From assembly GCA_026936335.1 (NCBI GenBank), contig JAPMXV010000009.1, positions 186,001 to 250,000 of the forward strand: DNA of 64,000 nucleotides, read 5' to 3'. Below, one piece after another: positions 54,466 through 64,000 of the stretch (positions are counted from its first letter, which is position 1; each line of letters begins with the position of its first letter). The position numbers were made by a program, and so were the translations under genes. The notes below the pieces were generated by a model. That model was not told where the DNA came from. It worked only from the letters and a program-made list of their open reading frames with translations, and made no database searches. This stretch comes from Mantamonas sphyraenae (Eukaryota; CRuMs; Mantamonadidae).

Positions 54466-56627
54466 GCTGCTCGTCGACATGGTCGGGTCCGCCGCCGATG
54501 TTGACCTGCTCAGACGCATCTGATTCAACAGTTCGTGGTTGAGACGCGCCAGCTCACCCTCGAGTGTGTCCAGCTTGTGGAATAGCACGGTGGCCAGCTG
54601 CTCCTCCACACGCCGGAAAGCGTCGTTGTCTGTTTGCAGCTTTCGCTGCTCCTGTACAGTAAGTTTCGACAGTGTGCCTTTGCTCTTTGAACCTCCGCCG
54701 CCGCCACCCTTCTTCTTGCCCCCCTTGGACGAAGATGAGCTCGTGGAAGAGCCATCGCGAATCGACGCCACCGCCGATCGGCCCGTGAACTCGCCCTGGT
54801 TGCGCAGAAAGGCAATCTGTTCTTCGTAGTGTTCCACCATGGCATCCATGCGCTCGTGCAACCGGTTTGACAACGCCTTCATCTCCCTCTCGTGGCGTTC
54901 CTCCACTGTTTCCTCCTCGTTTGCGCCCTCTTGTTTGTCTCCTGCCTCCTGTTCGTCCTGCATGCTTTTCATCTGCTCTGTCAGCTTGCGGTTCTGCGCT
55001 TCCATGGTGCTCACTGCATTCTGCAGATCCTTCTGCGCCTGTGTTTGCTCCCCGAGGTGTTCCTGGAACTTGGCTTCCCACTCCTCAATCTTTGCGTTGG
55101 CCAGGTCCAGCTCATTCTTGACCCGAATGGCCTCTTTGCGCAGCGACTTTTCCCGATCGGAAGTGCTGCTCTTCTTCATCTGTGCTTCAGCCTCTGCCGT
55201 CAGTCGCTTCTGCTTGGCCAGCTCCCGCTTGAGCCGGTCAATCTCCGCCAGGCGCCGGTCCAGGATGGCACCCATCCGCGCTGATTTCCCTGACAACTCT
55301 TCGATTTTGTTGTCCCGCATTTCGATGCCTGCGGTGAGTCGCTCGATGGAGTGGGAGTCGTTCATCATCTTGAGACGCACGTCGCGGAGTTCCTTGTGCC
55401 TGCGCACGTGCATGCGGTTGTAGTCGTCCACCAGAACGGCAAACTTGTGCAGGATGCCCTGAAGGTGTTGGAGCAGCGTTCGCTTGTGGTCGTCTTGATA
55501 CTGCAGGTCCTGGAATGCTTTCTCTGCGGTTTGCATCGTGTACAGGTCTTCCAGGTTTTCGGCCGCAAGCAACGAGTCGATCAGCGGCTTGTTGTCCACA
55601 AACCACTTGTTCAACTCCTTCAGTGAGCTCGTTTGGTAGTGTTTGCGCTCCTTCATGTAGTCAAAGAGGAAGCGCACCTTGCTCTTGGAGCGACCAAACA
55701 CAGACTCGACGTCCACTTGCTCTCCCAGAGCCTCCCGCTCCAGATTCTCCTCGTAGAAGCGGTTCTCCCATTGCATGGCCCACTCCTCTTCCAGTGCCTC
55801 CATCTGGGCGTCGTCTTCCAGCAAGGCCTCTGTGTGCGGTGGCGTACGGGCGGCTTGTGAGCGGGGCGGGAACAGGCTAACGGTTGTGGGTTGGGTTTCC
55901 GCAAGCAAAGGGGCACGCGTAGGCGCCTTTCACGAGGCCACAACAGCCTCCACTTACGCAAAAGCTTCTCTTCGTTGGATTTGAGGACGTCGTGAAAGTC
56001 GTCAAAGACCTTGTTGACGTGCTGCGCTGTGTTTTGTACCCGCTTGGAATGGTCGTTGAGGAGCTTGACCCCCTGCACGACCTTGTTCTGCGTCTGGAAC
56101 GGACTCTGGTTATGTACAAGCATGAGATTGCGGAGTCCCGGGTGTCCATTGGGGGCGTCGCCGTCGCCTGCACCATCGTTCTGCGATTGTTGGCGTTGAC
56201 TCGGGGCCACCCATTTGCTGTCGCGGATAATGCTGGGCAGCTTGTCCTGGACATCCTCAGGGACGTGAATGTGGCCCCTGTGGCTGCTAATGTCGGGCAG
56301 CGCCATGTCGGAGCTGTAAGTGCGCGTGAGCGTGGTGAAGCCCGACGTGTGCTCTCCCATGGTGCGCAGGAGCTCCTCTTCCTCGCGAGACATGGAAGTG
56401 CGGCCGGACGCACGCGAACGTGCAGAGCGAGGACCCGCAGAGAACATGGACGAGGAGCTGGTGGTGCTTGTCGAGCTGGTGGTTGGCCGTATCGAGTCGT
56501 AGTCCGCTGCCGTACTCCAGCTGCCCGCGGACGCCTCCGACCCCGACGTGGGTGGCCTGGGCGTCGCTGAGTACAACGACTTGTTGCCATTGGGATAGGC
56601 CGCCGTCTGGGAGCCCGACTTGTGCAT
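51925..56627 (-). CDS. Giant coiled-coil protein, unknown function
   Basis: Exons 56627-55958 and 55853-51925 (donor GTAAGT, acceptor CACAAG) fit in phase; 1532 residues. The N-terminal 130 residues are Ser/Thr-rich and basic. Residues about 180-560 are charged helices with coiled-coil heptads (DRRLAEIDRLKRELAKQKRL; KIEEWEAKFQEHLGEQ). A Gly/Lys/Ser linker and a Ser run near 690 follow, then an acidic segment (YGEEDEGDEEEEEYEEELE) and another helical region with REIEEREMAMLRQRKKEERARRR. The last third looks folded and helical (WQRLVDSMNSLDAYF; LLLQEFLQEM; FEVWQELARGFFNFYQLL). No catalytic motif, no membrane segment. A cytoskeletal or axonemal role is plausible from composition and neighbours only. 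Confidence 0.7.
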
Positions 56628-56866
56628 GCGGGAGTATCGGACGGATTTTTGTTTGGCGGACAGCCGCGCGGTCGACACCAACCATCGACATTCACCCACG
56701 GGGAGCACCCCACGCACAAACGCACACACACGCGCACGCGCAGCAAAGAACACTCTTTACTTCGCACACACACACACACACTCTCTCTCTGTATCAGCAG
56801 CTTTGGAACGATTGCATCCGAACCAAACCTCATCGACGACAAACACACACACACACTCACTCTACG
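56628..56866. promoter_or_regulatory. Divergent spacer upstream of Aurora
   Basis: 239 bases between the coiled-coil gene and Aurora starts, with a (CA)n then (CT)n tract at 56765-56790 and another CA run just before the Aurora ATG. Confidence 0.5.
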
Positions 56867-58197
56867 ATGGAAGAACTTAGCCAGGGAATGAGCAGCATGT
56901 CGCTGAACACAGGCGCACAGGCAAACGCCAACGTGGGCAAGGCCGCACCAAAGGACAAGGAGAACGCCAGCGAAAACGTCAAGGTGAGGTTTTTAAACGA
57001 TCGGCGCGAGTTTGCGCGCGCAGACCGTTGACAAGGGCAGGAAAACGCCCTGGGAGGGCGATAGCGAGCCAGAGAGGATACGCTGACACCAGTATGCGGA
57101 CACTTGTTCACAATCTTGCGATGGGATTGCGATTTCACATGCGACACGGACGCAGGCCCAGAGCCAGGCGCAGGGAATGAAAAGCCACGGGATGAGCGGG
57201 GCGCAGCGCATGGTTGTCAAGAAGAGCAAGAAGCAGACGGGAAACGACGAAACGAGTGGAAGTAACTCAGCTGGAGCAGGCAGCAGCAAGGTGGGCAAGA
57301 ACAAGATGGAGAGCAACAGCAGCAAGGGAAGCAACGGCAGCACAAGCAGCGTGAGCAGCGGCGGAAGCATGACTCAGCTCAAGAAGAAATCGAACAAGCC
57401 GCGTTGGAGTCTGAGCGACTTTGACATCGGCAAGCCACTGGGCAGGGGCAAATTCGGACAGGTGTTTCTGGGCCGCGAGAAGAAGAGCAAGTTCATTGTG
57501 GCTTTGAAGGTGCTGTTCAAACACCAGCTGAGCAAAGCAGGCGTGGAACACCAGTTGAGGCGGGAGATTGAGATCCAGTCGCATCTGCGCCACCCGAACA
57601 TCCTGCGCCTGTATGCATACTTTTACGACCAGAAGCGGGTGTACCTCATTCTGGAATACGCTGCTCAGGGTGAGCTGTACAAGGAGCTGAAGCGATGCGA
57701 GCGCTTCGACGAGAAGCGAGCGGCCGGGTACATCAAGGAGCTCAGTGGGGCGCTGGCGTACTGCCACAAGAAACACGTCATCCACAGGGACATCAAGCCC
57801 GAGAACTTGCTGCTGGGCCTGAACGGCGAGCTGAAGATTGCCGACTTTGGTTGGAGTGTTCATGCACCCAATAGCAGGCGCAAGACGCTGTGCGGCACAC
57901 TGGACTACCTGCCCCCCGAGATGATTGAGGGAGCAGACCACGACCGAACCGTGGATGTGTGGAGCCTGGGTGTGCTCCTCTACGAGTTTCTGGTGGGCAA
58001 CCCGCCGTTTGAGGCCGAGGGCCACACAGAGACGTACCGACGCATCTCGCGTGTCGATCTGCGCTTCCCGGACCACGTGAGCGAAAACGCACGCGATCTC
58101 ATCAAGAAGTTGTTGGTGCACGATCCCAAGAAGCGCCTGTCACTGGACAAGGTCGTGGAGCATCCGTGGATTGTGGAGCACTGCGGCAGCGACGACG

Positions 58198-58228
<31 letters not shown>

Positions 58229-58253
58229 CAGTAGCAGCAGCAGCAAAAAGTAA
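56867..58253 (+). CDS. AURK: Aurora-family serine/threonine kinase
   Basis: Exons 56867-56983 and 57156-58253 (donor GTGAGG, acceptor GACGCAG); 404 residues. The kinase domain (about 128-380) is complete: glycine loop GRGKFG at 135, Lys157 in VALK, Glu176 in the C-helix, HRD with Asp251, and DFGWSVHAP with Asp269. The activation loop [16 protein letters not shown] contains Thr283, the Aurora auto-phosphorylation site. DFGWSVHAP and [10 protein letters not shown] are Aurora hallmarks. Auroras control spindle assembly, chromosome alignment and cytokinesis. The N-terminus is Ser/Lys-rich and has a KEN box (KDKENASEN) for APC/C turnover. The tail is a run of about 17 Ser encoded by AGC/AGT. A and B types cannot be told apart here. 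Confidence 0.95.
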
Positions 58254-58288
58254 ATGTGCACACATGTTTATCCCACTTGGGTTCCTTC

Positions 58289-59146
58289 TTATCCCATGCG
58301 TTCGTGCTCAGACAGCTTCAGGTTGTTGTCCAGGTCGCGGAAAACGGTGACCTGGTGCTCCTGGCGGCTGTTGTCGCTGTTGTCGTCGACCTCCAGCTGC
58401 ATGATGTAGTTTGTGCCTGCGACCACCTGCGTGCGCACGTGCACAATGCGGCGCAGACTGAGCGGCTTGAGGCCGTTGTTGGCCTTTGCCTCCTGCTCGT
58501 TCAGCTGCTCCACGGCAAACTCGGCTGCCTGTCGCACACCTGCGTTGTTCGTGTCTGCACGCACTGGTGCACCCACCACAGAGCCCCTGTGTGTGTGCGT
58601 GTGTGTGTGTGTGTGCATGCGCATATGATGGTGGCGTCAGCGGTGGTTCGGTGGGCGCTACGACGCAGACGGAAAACACAAGACTCACAGATTCTGGTGC
58701 GCCGTCACACGCGCATCCGAATTGAACGGCTTGTAGATGGTCAGCTTGTGCTCCTGCACGTGACCATTGATGTCAAACGTGGCCTTCAGGTGGTAGTTCA
58801 GACCAGACACCAACTGTGAGGAACGGCAACACGGGTGTCAGACGTCATTCCGAAACCCCCCTTTTTTGTTTCGCGTTTCCACACTCCCTTCGCTCTGCAG
58901 GCATACTCTGCGTGCCGTACTGCTCTCCAAACGCACCTGCTTCCTAATCTTGATGACGCTCTCAACGGTGACAGGCGAGTTTGTGTTGTATTTGGCCTCC
59001 AGATACTTTGTTGCCACCTCGAGCACGTCGTTGATCTCCTCCGCGTCCTTCTGCGGATCCATGTCCTTGGGCGAACCCATCATGCCGAATGCAAAGCTCA
59101 TGCTCACCATGGCCAACAGGGTCAAAGCCACAGTCGTTGTCTTCAT
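58289..59146 (-). CDS. Secreted two-domain cystatin (cysteine protease inhibitor)
   Basis: Exons 59146-58937, 58813-58689 and 58586-58289 fit in phase; 210 residues. A signal peptide is clear: MKTTTVALTLLAMVSMSFAF. Domain 1 has an N-terminal helix (EEINDVLEVATKYLEAKYN) and the inhibitory first loop QLVSG, formed across the exon 1/2 junction. Domain 2 has RQAAEFAVEQLNEQ, the canonical QVVAG loop and a second strand YIMQLEV. Cystatins block papain-like proteases by inserting the QxVxG loop into the active site. The usual Gly preceding the helix and the second hairpin PW are not obvious, so affinity is uncertain. Introns fall just before the loop in domain 1 and between domains. The second acceptor is a CA repeat. 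Divergent from the next gene, 59 bases. Confidence 0.85.
58587..58616. repeat. (GT)n tract at a cystatin 3' splice site
   Basis: On the coding (minus) strand it reads CA-repeat ending CACACACAG at exon 3, so the repeat itself is the 3' splice-site region. Confidence 0.9.
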
Positions 59147-59205
59147 GGTTCTCGTCCCTTGTTGCGTTTTTCCTTGTTGCTGCCGGCGCATCAAGACGCA
59201 ACGCA
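59147..59205. promoter_or_regulatory. Divergent promoter gap (cystatin / basic protein)
   Basis: Fifty-nine bases, T-rich in the middle (GCGTTTTTCC), with GGCGCA; no full GGCGCC. Confidence 0.45.
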
Positions 59206-60072
59206 ATGAGCTCGGGTCCAAGCACAGGGCGCACAACCACGTCATCATCTTCAGGACACCGTGTGGGTGGCACATCCAGAAGCAAGGGAGGCACAACAGG
59301 CACTCGCAGCGGCAGGGTCGGCCAAACCCATCGCAGCAAACGTCCTTCGCAAGCGTCGAGTGGAAACACCGAGAAGAAGAAGACGTCCAAATCCACAAAC
59401 ACCAATTGGGATGCCATTCACAGCGCCCGCACAAAGGCGTACTCTTCTGCTGAAGCCGAGTTTCGGGACACCGTGAAAAGCACGAATTCTCCTCAGAAAA
59501 CGGCTGGCACGAGCACGAAGAAGGTGGAGAAGGAAGAGAAACAGGCACAGGGGTTCCGAATGATCGTTCCAGACCGTACCAAACATGCACAGCTGCAGCA
59601 ACGCGCTCAGGAGGCCGAACAATTGGCCTCCAAACCAAAGAAGAAACCCAGCAAGGCTGTGCATGGCGGCGGAGGCAAAATAGGCACCTCGATGTCGTCC
59701 ACAAGCACTGGAAGCACAAAAAATTTTGTCTCTGGTGGCAAAACCATGCGTGCAAAGCGCGTGGAGGCGCTGACGCGTGCCGGGATGGACAAGAAGCTGC
59801 AGAGCAAGAGCTCAAGCGGCACCTCGCTGCGCGAACGCAAGAAGCAAGAAGAGGAGGCAGAATTGGCGTTGAAGAAGAAGCAACAGCGCGCCAAGGCCAT
59901 TCAGCTGCGCAAGAGGACGGAGAAGAAGCAGCACGATCAGATGATCGAGGCAAGGCTTGCCCGCCTGGAAAAGTTTGACAATCACGGGACACAGAGCAGT
60001 AGCACGACCACAACCACAACCAAGTCCACGTCGACCACCGCCGTCAAGTCGACCACGTCTGCAAAAAAGTGA
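59206..60072 (+). CDS. Small basic helical protein, unknown function
   Basis: Intronless, 288 residues from ATG 59206, chosen because upstream in-frame sequence overlaps the cystatin's first exon. The N-terminal half is Ser/Thr/Gly/Arg-rich and probably disordered. A compact middle segment (YSSAEAEFRDTVKSTN; GFRMIVPDRTKHAQLQQRAQEAEQLA) may be folded. The C-terminal part is a highly charged helix (SLRERKKQEEEAELALKKKQQRAKAIQLRKRTEKKQ is a series of Lys/Arg/Glu heptads, given here in outline; residues about 205-260) and ends in Ser/Thr/Lys. No signal peptide or catalytic motif. I do not recognise it; basic composition suggests nucleic-acid or microtubule binding. Confidence 0.65.
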   Translation: MSSGPSTGRTTTSSSSGHRVGGTSRSKGGTTGTRSGRVGQTHRSKRPSQASSGNTEKKKTSKSTNTNWDAIHSARTKAYSSAEAEFRDTVKSTNSPQKTAGTSTKKVEKEEKQAQGFRMIVPDRTKHAQLQQRAQEAEQLASKPKKKPSKAVHGGGGKIGTSMSSTSTGSTKNFVSGGKTMRAKRVEALTRAGMDKKLQSKSSSGTSLRERKKQEEEAELALKKKQQRAKAIQLRKRTEKKQHDQMIEARLARLEKFDNHGTQSSSTTTTTTKSTSTTAVKSTTSAKK

Positions 60073-60128
60073 CCGATGGAGCTGCGCATCCCAAAGCAAC
60101 AAAACTCACCTCATTCACTGCCCTCTCC

Positions 60129-62836
60129 ATGGAAGTCACGGACGCTCCGGTGTACAAACCGACGTGGGAGGAGTTCCAAGACCCAATTAAAGTGCTGGCA
60201 AACATTGCGGAACTGGTAGGCTGGTTGCCGAGTGTTTGCTGACGCTCGCTTTGTGCAAATTCACACTGCCCTGCATACGATACGACACCGGCACGTTGGC
60301 ACTCACACGCACATGCTCACCAGGGATTTGCCAATGGCATTGTACGCATACGCCCTCCGAGGGAGTTCCGCCCTCCATTTGCCTTGAACAAGTCGATGCG
60401 GGTCCTGACCAAGCGTCAACCCCTCCATCACCTCATGCACAAAGACCAAATTGTCCGCGAATCGTTCTACAAGTCGCTGGATGAATATTGCAAGGGTCAC
60501 CAGGGTCGAGTTGTGTATGTGACTGCGCATGTCTATTGTGGGGCGCTTTCTTGATTGCACGTGGTGTGGACCCCACTCATCACTTACGCTCTGTGCCCTT
60601 CTTTTGCCCGTGCGCTGTGTCCCGCAGTCGTTCCATCATGGTGGTCGAGCGAGAAATAGACCTGTTCAAGCTGTACACGGCCGTCACCATGCACGGGGGT
60701 TTCGACCAGGTGTGCAAGGACCAGTGCTGGACCCAGATTGCCGGCCAGCTCGGTGCAGGCTTTTGCAACCGCCGCGTGGCCCAGGGTGTCTGTTGGACCT
60801 ACCGTCTCTTCCTGCTCGACTATGAGCGCTACCAACATCCGGACGGCATCTACAAGCACGAGAAAGGCCGCAGCGAGTTGGATCAAGTTCAGCTGAGCAA
60901 CAAGCGCAAACTGATCTCCGGAAGGATGCAAAACGCAAAACGACGCCGCATGTCAGAGGGCGAATCAGCCTCCTCTGGACGCATGTCTTCTGCCTCCGAC
61001 AACGGGTGGCATGTGCCCGAGGAAGAGTCGTCCTTTGACCAGCCTGTGGGCTATGCACACTCCAAACTGGGCTTTGCTGAGGGCGTCTCCACCTCGGTCC
61101 TCGAATACGCTCGCACCGCCTGCCGCTTTGAGAAGTACGTTGACCATATCTGCGTGTGTCCGTATTGCCTTCTGTTGTGCCTTGCCCCACCTCTCCAATC
61201 CCTTCTTCTGCCCTGCCCTCCCTCCGTCCAGACGCTCACATAACCCGCTGTCGCTCTCGCCCTCGTCGGTCGCCTTTTGCTTTTTTTCCCACCTTCCGTG
61301 CTGCCTTTCCACGCCATCCGTATTCTCCAGCTCCATTTACGAGTCGAGCAAGTCCGACGACATCGAAGCTCTGGAGCACGACTTTTGGGATGTGGTCAAC
61401 ATCGGTTGCCGCGAGCTCTACGTGGACTACGGTTCCGATATCAGCACCGCGAAGCAAGGCTCGGGCTTTCACGAGCCCGCTGAACTGCTCGAACACCCGG
61501 ACAAGTACAACATCTTCCACGTCCAAAAGGCCAACCAGGACCCGTCCAACCCAGTTCCCTACACCTCCCCCGGCCTTTGGGACCTTACCAAGTTGCCCCT
61601 GCATCCGCAGACCATCTTTGGGTGAGTTGTCGTTGTTTCCTCCCTCTGTGGCCCCCGGTTCCGTCCCTCGATGCCCATTCCTTCCCTTTCTGCACTCCAC
61701 ACGACACACTGCATGCCTACCTGCCCGGACGCACGCCCGTCAGAACCAAATGCGTGCACACAGGCCGAACGGCGTCCAAGAACTCCCGCGCTGACCTTTT
61801 TGGCGCGCATTTCCCGCTGCGTTTCCCTTTTTTTCCCACCCCACTTTTTTCGCAGCTCTCTGGAGACCAAGATCGACGGCGTGACCACTCCTTACCTGTA
61901 CATCGGCATGTTATTTTCGAGTTTCTGCTGGCACGCCGAGGACAACTTTCTGTACAGCATCAGCTACCTGCACACGGGCGCGCCAAAGATTTGGTACGGT
62001 GTGCCCACCCACTCGGCCGACAAGCTGGAAAACGCCCTCAAGACCCTTTTCCCAAGCATGTTTGAGCACGAGCCCGACGCCATGTACCATCTCACGACGC
62101 TTGTCGACCCGCTTGTTCTCATCGACATGGGTGTGCCCGTTGTGCGGACCGTCCAGGAGGCCGGCGATTTTGTCGTCACATTTCCTCGTGGCTTCCACGC
62201 CGGCTTCAACACAGGCTTCAACGTCGCCGAGGCCGTCAATTTCGCCCTGCCCAACTGGATGCGTTTTGGCCAGCAGGCCATCAACAAGTACGCCTACGTG
62301 CGCTTCGCCATTTTCTCCCACTCGGAAATGGCTCTCAAGCTCGCCATCCACAATAACTCCAAGGACATGGCCAAGGAGATCCTGCACAGCTTTGGACCCA
62401 TCTGGACCAAGTTTTGCAAGACCTCGCAAGAGCTCATCAACAACGGAATCCGCCGCGAGCGCATTGTAGACGATGTCATGGACGTTGTCGACCTCGTCTG
62501 CAGCAAGGAGTGCTGCGTCTGCCTCAGCTACTGCCTCCTCGGCTACGTCACGTGCACTTGCACTCCCGACATGGTTGTCTGTGTCCACGACGTCGACAGT
62601 CTCTGCGCATGCCACGTCGCAGACAAAACCCTCCACCTTCGCTTCAACTTTCCTCACATCACGCTCCTGCTGCGAGTCCTCCAGCGACGAGCCTCGGGCC
62701 AGTTCCAAGAGCCTCCGTCGACCACAAGGCCATCAGTGCTCTCTACGACAATCGCTGGACGCGCAATGGCAAGCGAAAGGTTGTTACATATTTTCCGGAC
62801 GAGATCGACCTTCAGGGCGGCCTCAGCTACAGGTGA
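60129..62836 (+). CDS. KDM5: KDM5/JARID1-type histone demethylase (one apparent -1 frameshift)
   Basis: Exons 60129-60215, 60324-60514, 60628-61134, 61331-61621 and 61856-62836 fit in phase. Domain order: JmjN (YKPTWEEFQDP), ARID (DLFKLYTAVTMHGGFDQVC), JmjC and C5HC2 zinc finger (CSKECCVCLSYCLLGYVTC and CACHVADKTLHLRF). The Fe(II) ligands are His385, Glu387 (WHAED) and His473 (GFHAGFN), with the 2-oxoglutarate Lys in HTGAPKIWYG context, so activity on methylated H3K4 is expected. No PHD finger lies between ARID and JmjC, unlike animal KDM5. The last 40 residues (SVDHKAISALYDNRWTRNGK...) are in another frame; one missing base around 62690-62715 would give exactly 685 residues. Confidence 0.88.
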
Positions 62837-62924
62837 CCAGTGCTTGCAACCCCCAACCCCCAATCCCCCCCAATGAATTGCACGATGTGCACAGAGTCCC
62901 TTCGTCTGTCTGCTCCACACACAA

Positions 62925-64000
62925 TCAGTTCCATTCGTTGCCACTCTGATTCCTCCTCCACGCACGCACTGCTTCCATGTCCTCTTGCGTCGCAAACCCT
63001 GCGGCTGCGCTGTGCTCGTCGTCGCTACTCTCCTCTGCCCCGTCCTGTCCGTCTTCCTCGCCTCCCTCGGCGCCGCCCTCAAACACATTGCTCACAATTG
63101 AAAACAGCTTCGTCTGCAGCTCGTGCTGGTGCGCCGTCAGCAGCTTCAGGTCCGTTAACAGCGTCACCACGTTCTGCGTTTCGATCTCTGCCGCATCCGG
63201 AAGCATCTGGATCTGGAAGCGGCGTGTGCCCTGGATGGCCTGCGCCTGCGCCTTGGCCGTCTGCGATGATGCGTCCAGCAGGTGAGCCGTCATGCCTTCG
63301 CCGTTGCGTACCTTGGCCAGGTGAGCCTGCGCCATCCCTAGATCCTCGCTCATTTCGCTGTAGCTTCGCAGCAGCGGCTCCACCAGGTACCCAAAGTTGG
63401 CTTGCATCGACTTGTTCTCCAGCAAGCGACCCACATCCTCCAGCTCCAAGCCAAACGCTGCCAGCTGCTCCTGCATGTTTGCGTAGAGGCTCTCCTTGAC
63501 CGTCACCACCGCCTTCAGTGCCTCCTGCAGGTCCATGATCTGCGACTTTTCCGCACTGACCCCCAGCGAAAAGTACGCGCTGTCGATGATAGACTGCACA
63601 TAGCCCTCCAGCGGAAAGTACAAGTGTCGGTTCAACTTGCTCAGCATCCCGTTAAGGTTGGTGGCAAACCGTTCGATGGCCGTGTCCTCTCCGTACAGCG
63701 CCGCAAAGTTCACCGTGTTCACGTGCGGAAGCGTTGTCTCGATGTACGCACGCAGCTCCTGGAACTCGTCGTGAATCTGCATCCGGTGTGCTACCAGCGT
63801 CTCCTTCCAGCTGCCCAGATACTCCAGCAGCCGAGTGTCCTGAGCACTGAGCACAGGGTGTGTGCGCACCTCGGCTCCCCCCTCCTCTTTTTTGTCCTCA
63901 AACTGCCGGATGCGTTTGTCCAGCTCCACCAACTCCATCCCCTGCTGTCTCACCAGCGATCGGATCATGGCCAGCAGCGCCTCCTCCTCCTCGTCTTCCT
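62925..64000 (-). CDS. Helical protein of unknown function, C-terminal part (5' end outside window)
   Basis: The frame is open from the window edge to a stop at 62925-62927, so only the C-terminal ~358 residues are visible; the Met at 63968 is internal. It is predicted to be nearly all helix: an acidic start (EDEEEEALLAMIRSLV), QQGMELVELDKRIRQFEDKK, LPHVNTVNFAALYGED, NRHLYFPLEGYVQSIIDSAYFSL and LRSYSEMSEDLGMAQAHL. The last 80 residues are Gly/Asp/Glu-rich with SSDDEHS, then WRRNQSGNEWN at the end. There are no membrane segments and no recognisable domain. The length and charge resemble cytoskeletal or tethering subunits, but I make no family call. Converges on KDM5 with 88 bases between stops. 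Confidence 0.7.
   Translation of the reverse strand, partial: EDEEEEALLAMIRSLVRQQGMELVELDKRIRQFEDKKEEGGAEVRTHPVLSAQDTRLLEYLGSWKETLVAHRMQIHDEFQELRAYIETTLPHVNTVNFAALYGEDTAIERFATNLNGMLSKLNRHLYFPLEGYVQSIIDSAYFSLGVSAEKSQIMDLQEALKAVVTVKESLYANMQEQLAAFGLELEDVGRLLENKSMQANFGYLVEPLLRSYSEMSEDLGMAQAHLAKVRNGEGMTAHLLDASSQTAKAQAQAIQGTRRFQIQMLPDAAEIETQNVVTLLTDLKLLTAHQHELQTKLFSIVSNVFEGGAEGGEEDGQDGAEESSDDEHSAAAGFATQEDMEAVRAWRRNQSGNEWN

Overview
The window is nuclear DNA from a free-living, probably flagellated, single-celled eukaryote with a compact, GC-rich genome. Evidence: GT-AG introns (about 65-340 bases) with donors such as GTAAGT, GTGAGT and GTAGGT; 27 large, densely packed genes on both strands; nuclear proteins (Aurora kinase, KDM5-type JmjC demethylase, RPAP1, PPP4R1, PIG-Q, Spartan); and cilium-linked proteins (MORN/RSPH10-like, PPP1R36-like, ARL16, an axonemal-dynein-light-chain-domain-like protein). 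I cannot name the lineage from sequence alone. No rRNA, tRNA, transposon or CRISPR array was recognised.

Layout. 1-12.6 kb: end of an ARM-repeat gene, an alpha/beta hydrolase, a membrane-anchored amidohydrolase, a Cys-rich RING-like protein, a MORN protein and a small p97-binding protein of SVIP type. 12.6-24.2 kb: a coiled-coil protein with Asp/Lys tracts, PIG-Q, a PPP1R36-like gene, PPP4R1 and an ankyrin protein. 24.4-35.6 kb: an aldehyde dehydrogenase, an intronless three-enzyme fusion resembling bacterial nonulosonic (sialic-like) acid synthesis, RPAP1 and ARL16. 35.7-46.3 kb: Spartan protease, a HAD hydrolase, a CCCH zinc-finger protein, a tandem dihydroneopterin aldolase and a 1616-residue flagellar-type coiled-coil protein. 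46.3-64 kb: a 1769-residue coiled-coil protein with mitotic motifs, another giant coiled-coil protein, Aurora kinase, a two-domain cystatin, a small basic protein, KDM5 and the end of a further gene.

The genes are not in operons, but packing is tight. Six head-to-head pairs have start codons only 53-118 bases apart, and convergent pairs are separated by a few bases or even overlap at their stop codons. Functional themes recur: the cilium, and mitosis/phosphatase control (Aurora, PPP4R1, an RVSF/KEN-box coiled-coil protein). The standout is the gene at 26408-29788, which joins a PseC-like aminotransferase, an SpsF/PseF-like cytidylyltransferase and a class III aminotransferase in one 1126-residue chain. 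Four genes (amidohydrolase, PPP1R36-like, RPAP1, KDM5) each read through only if one missing base is assumed; all four shifts have the same sense, so either the assembly drops single bases or something biological is happening.

Protein lengths and residue numbers below are for the spliced models I built by eye from splice-site and reading-phase agreement.
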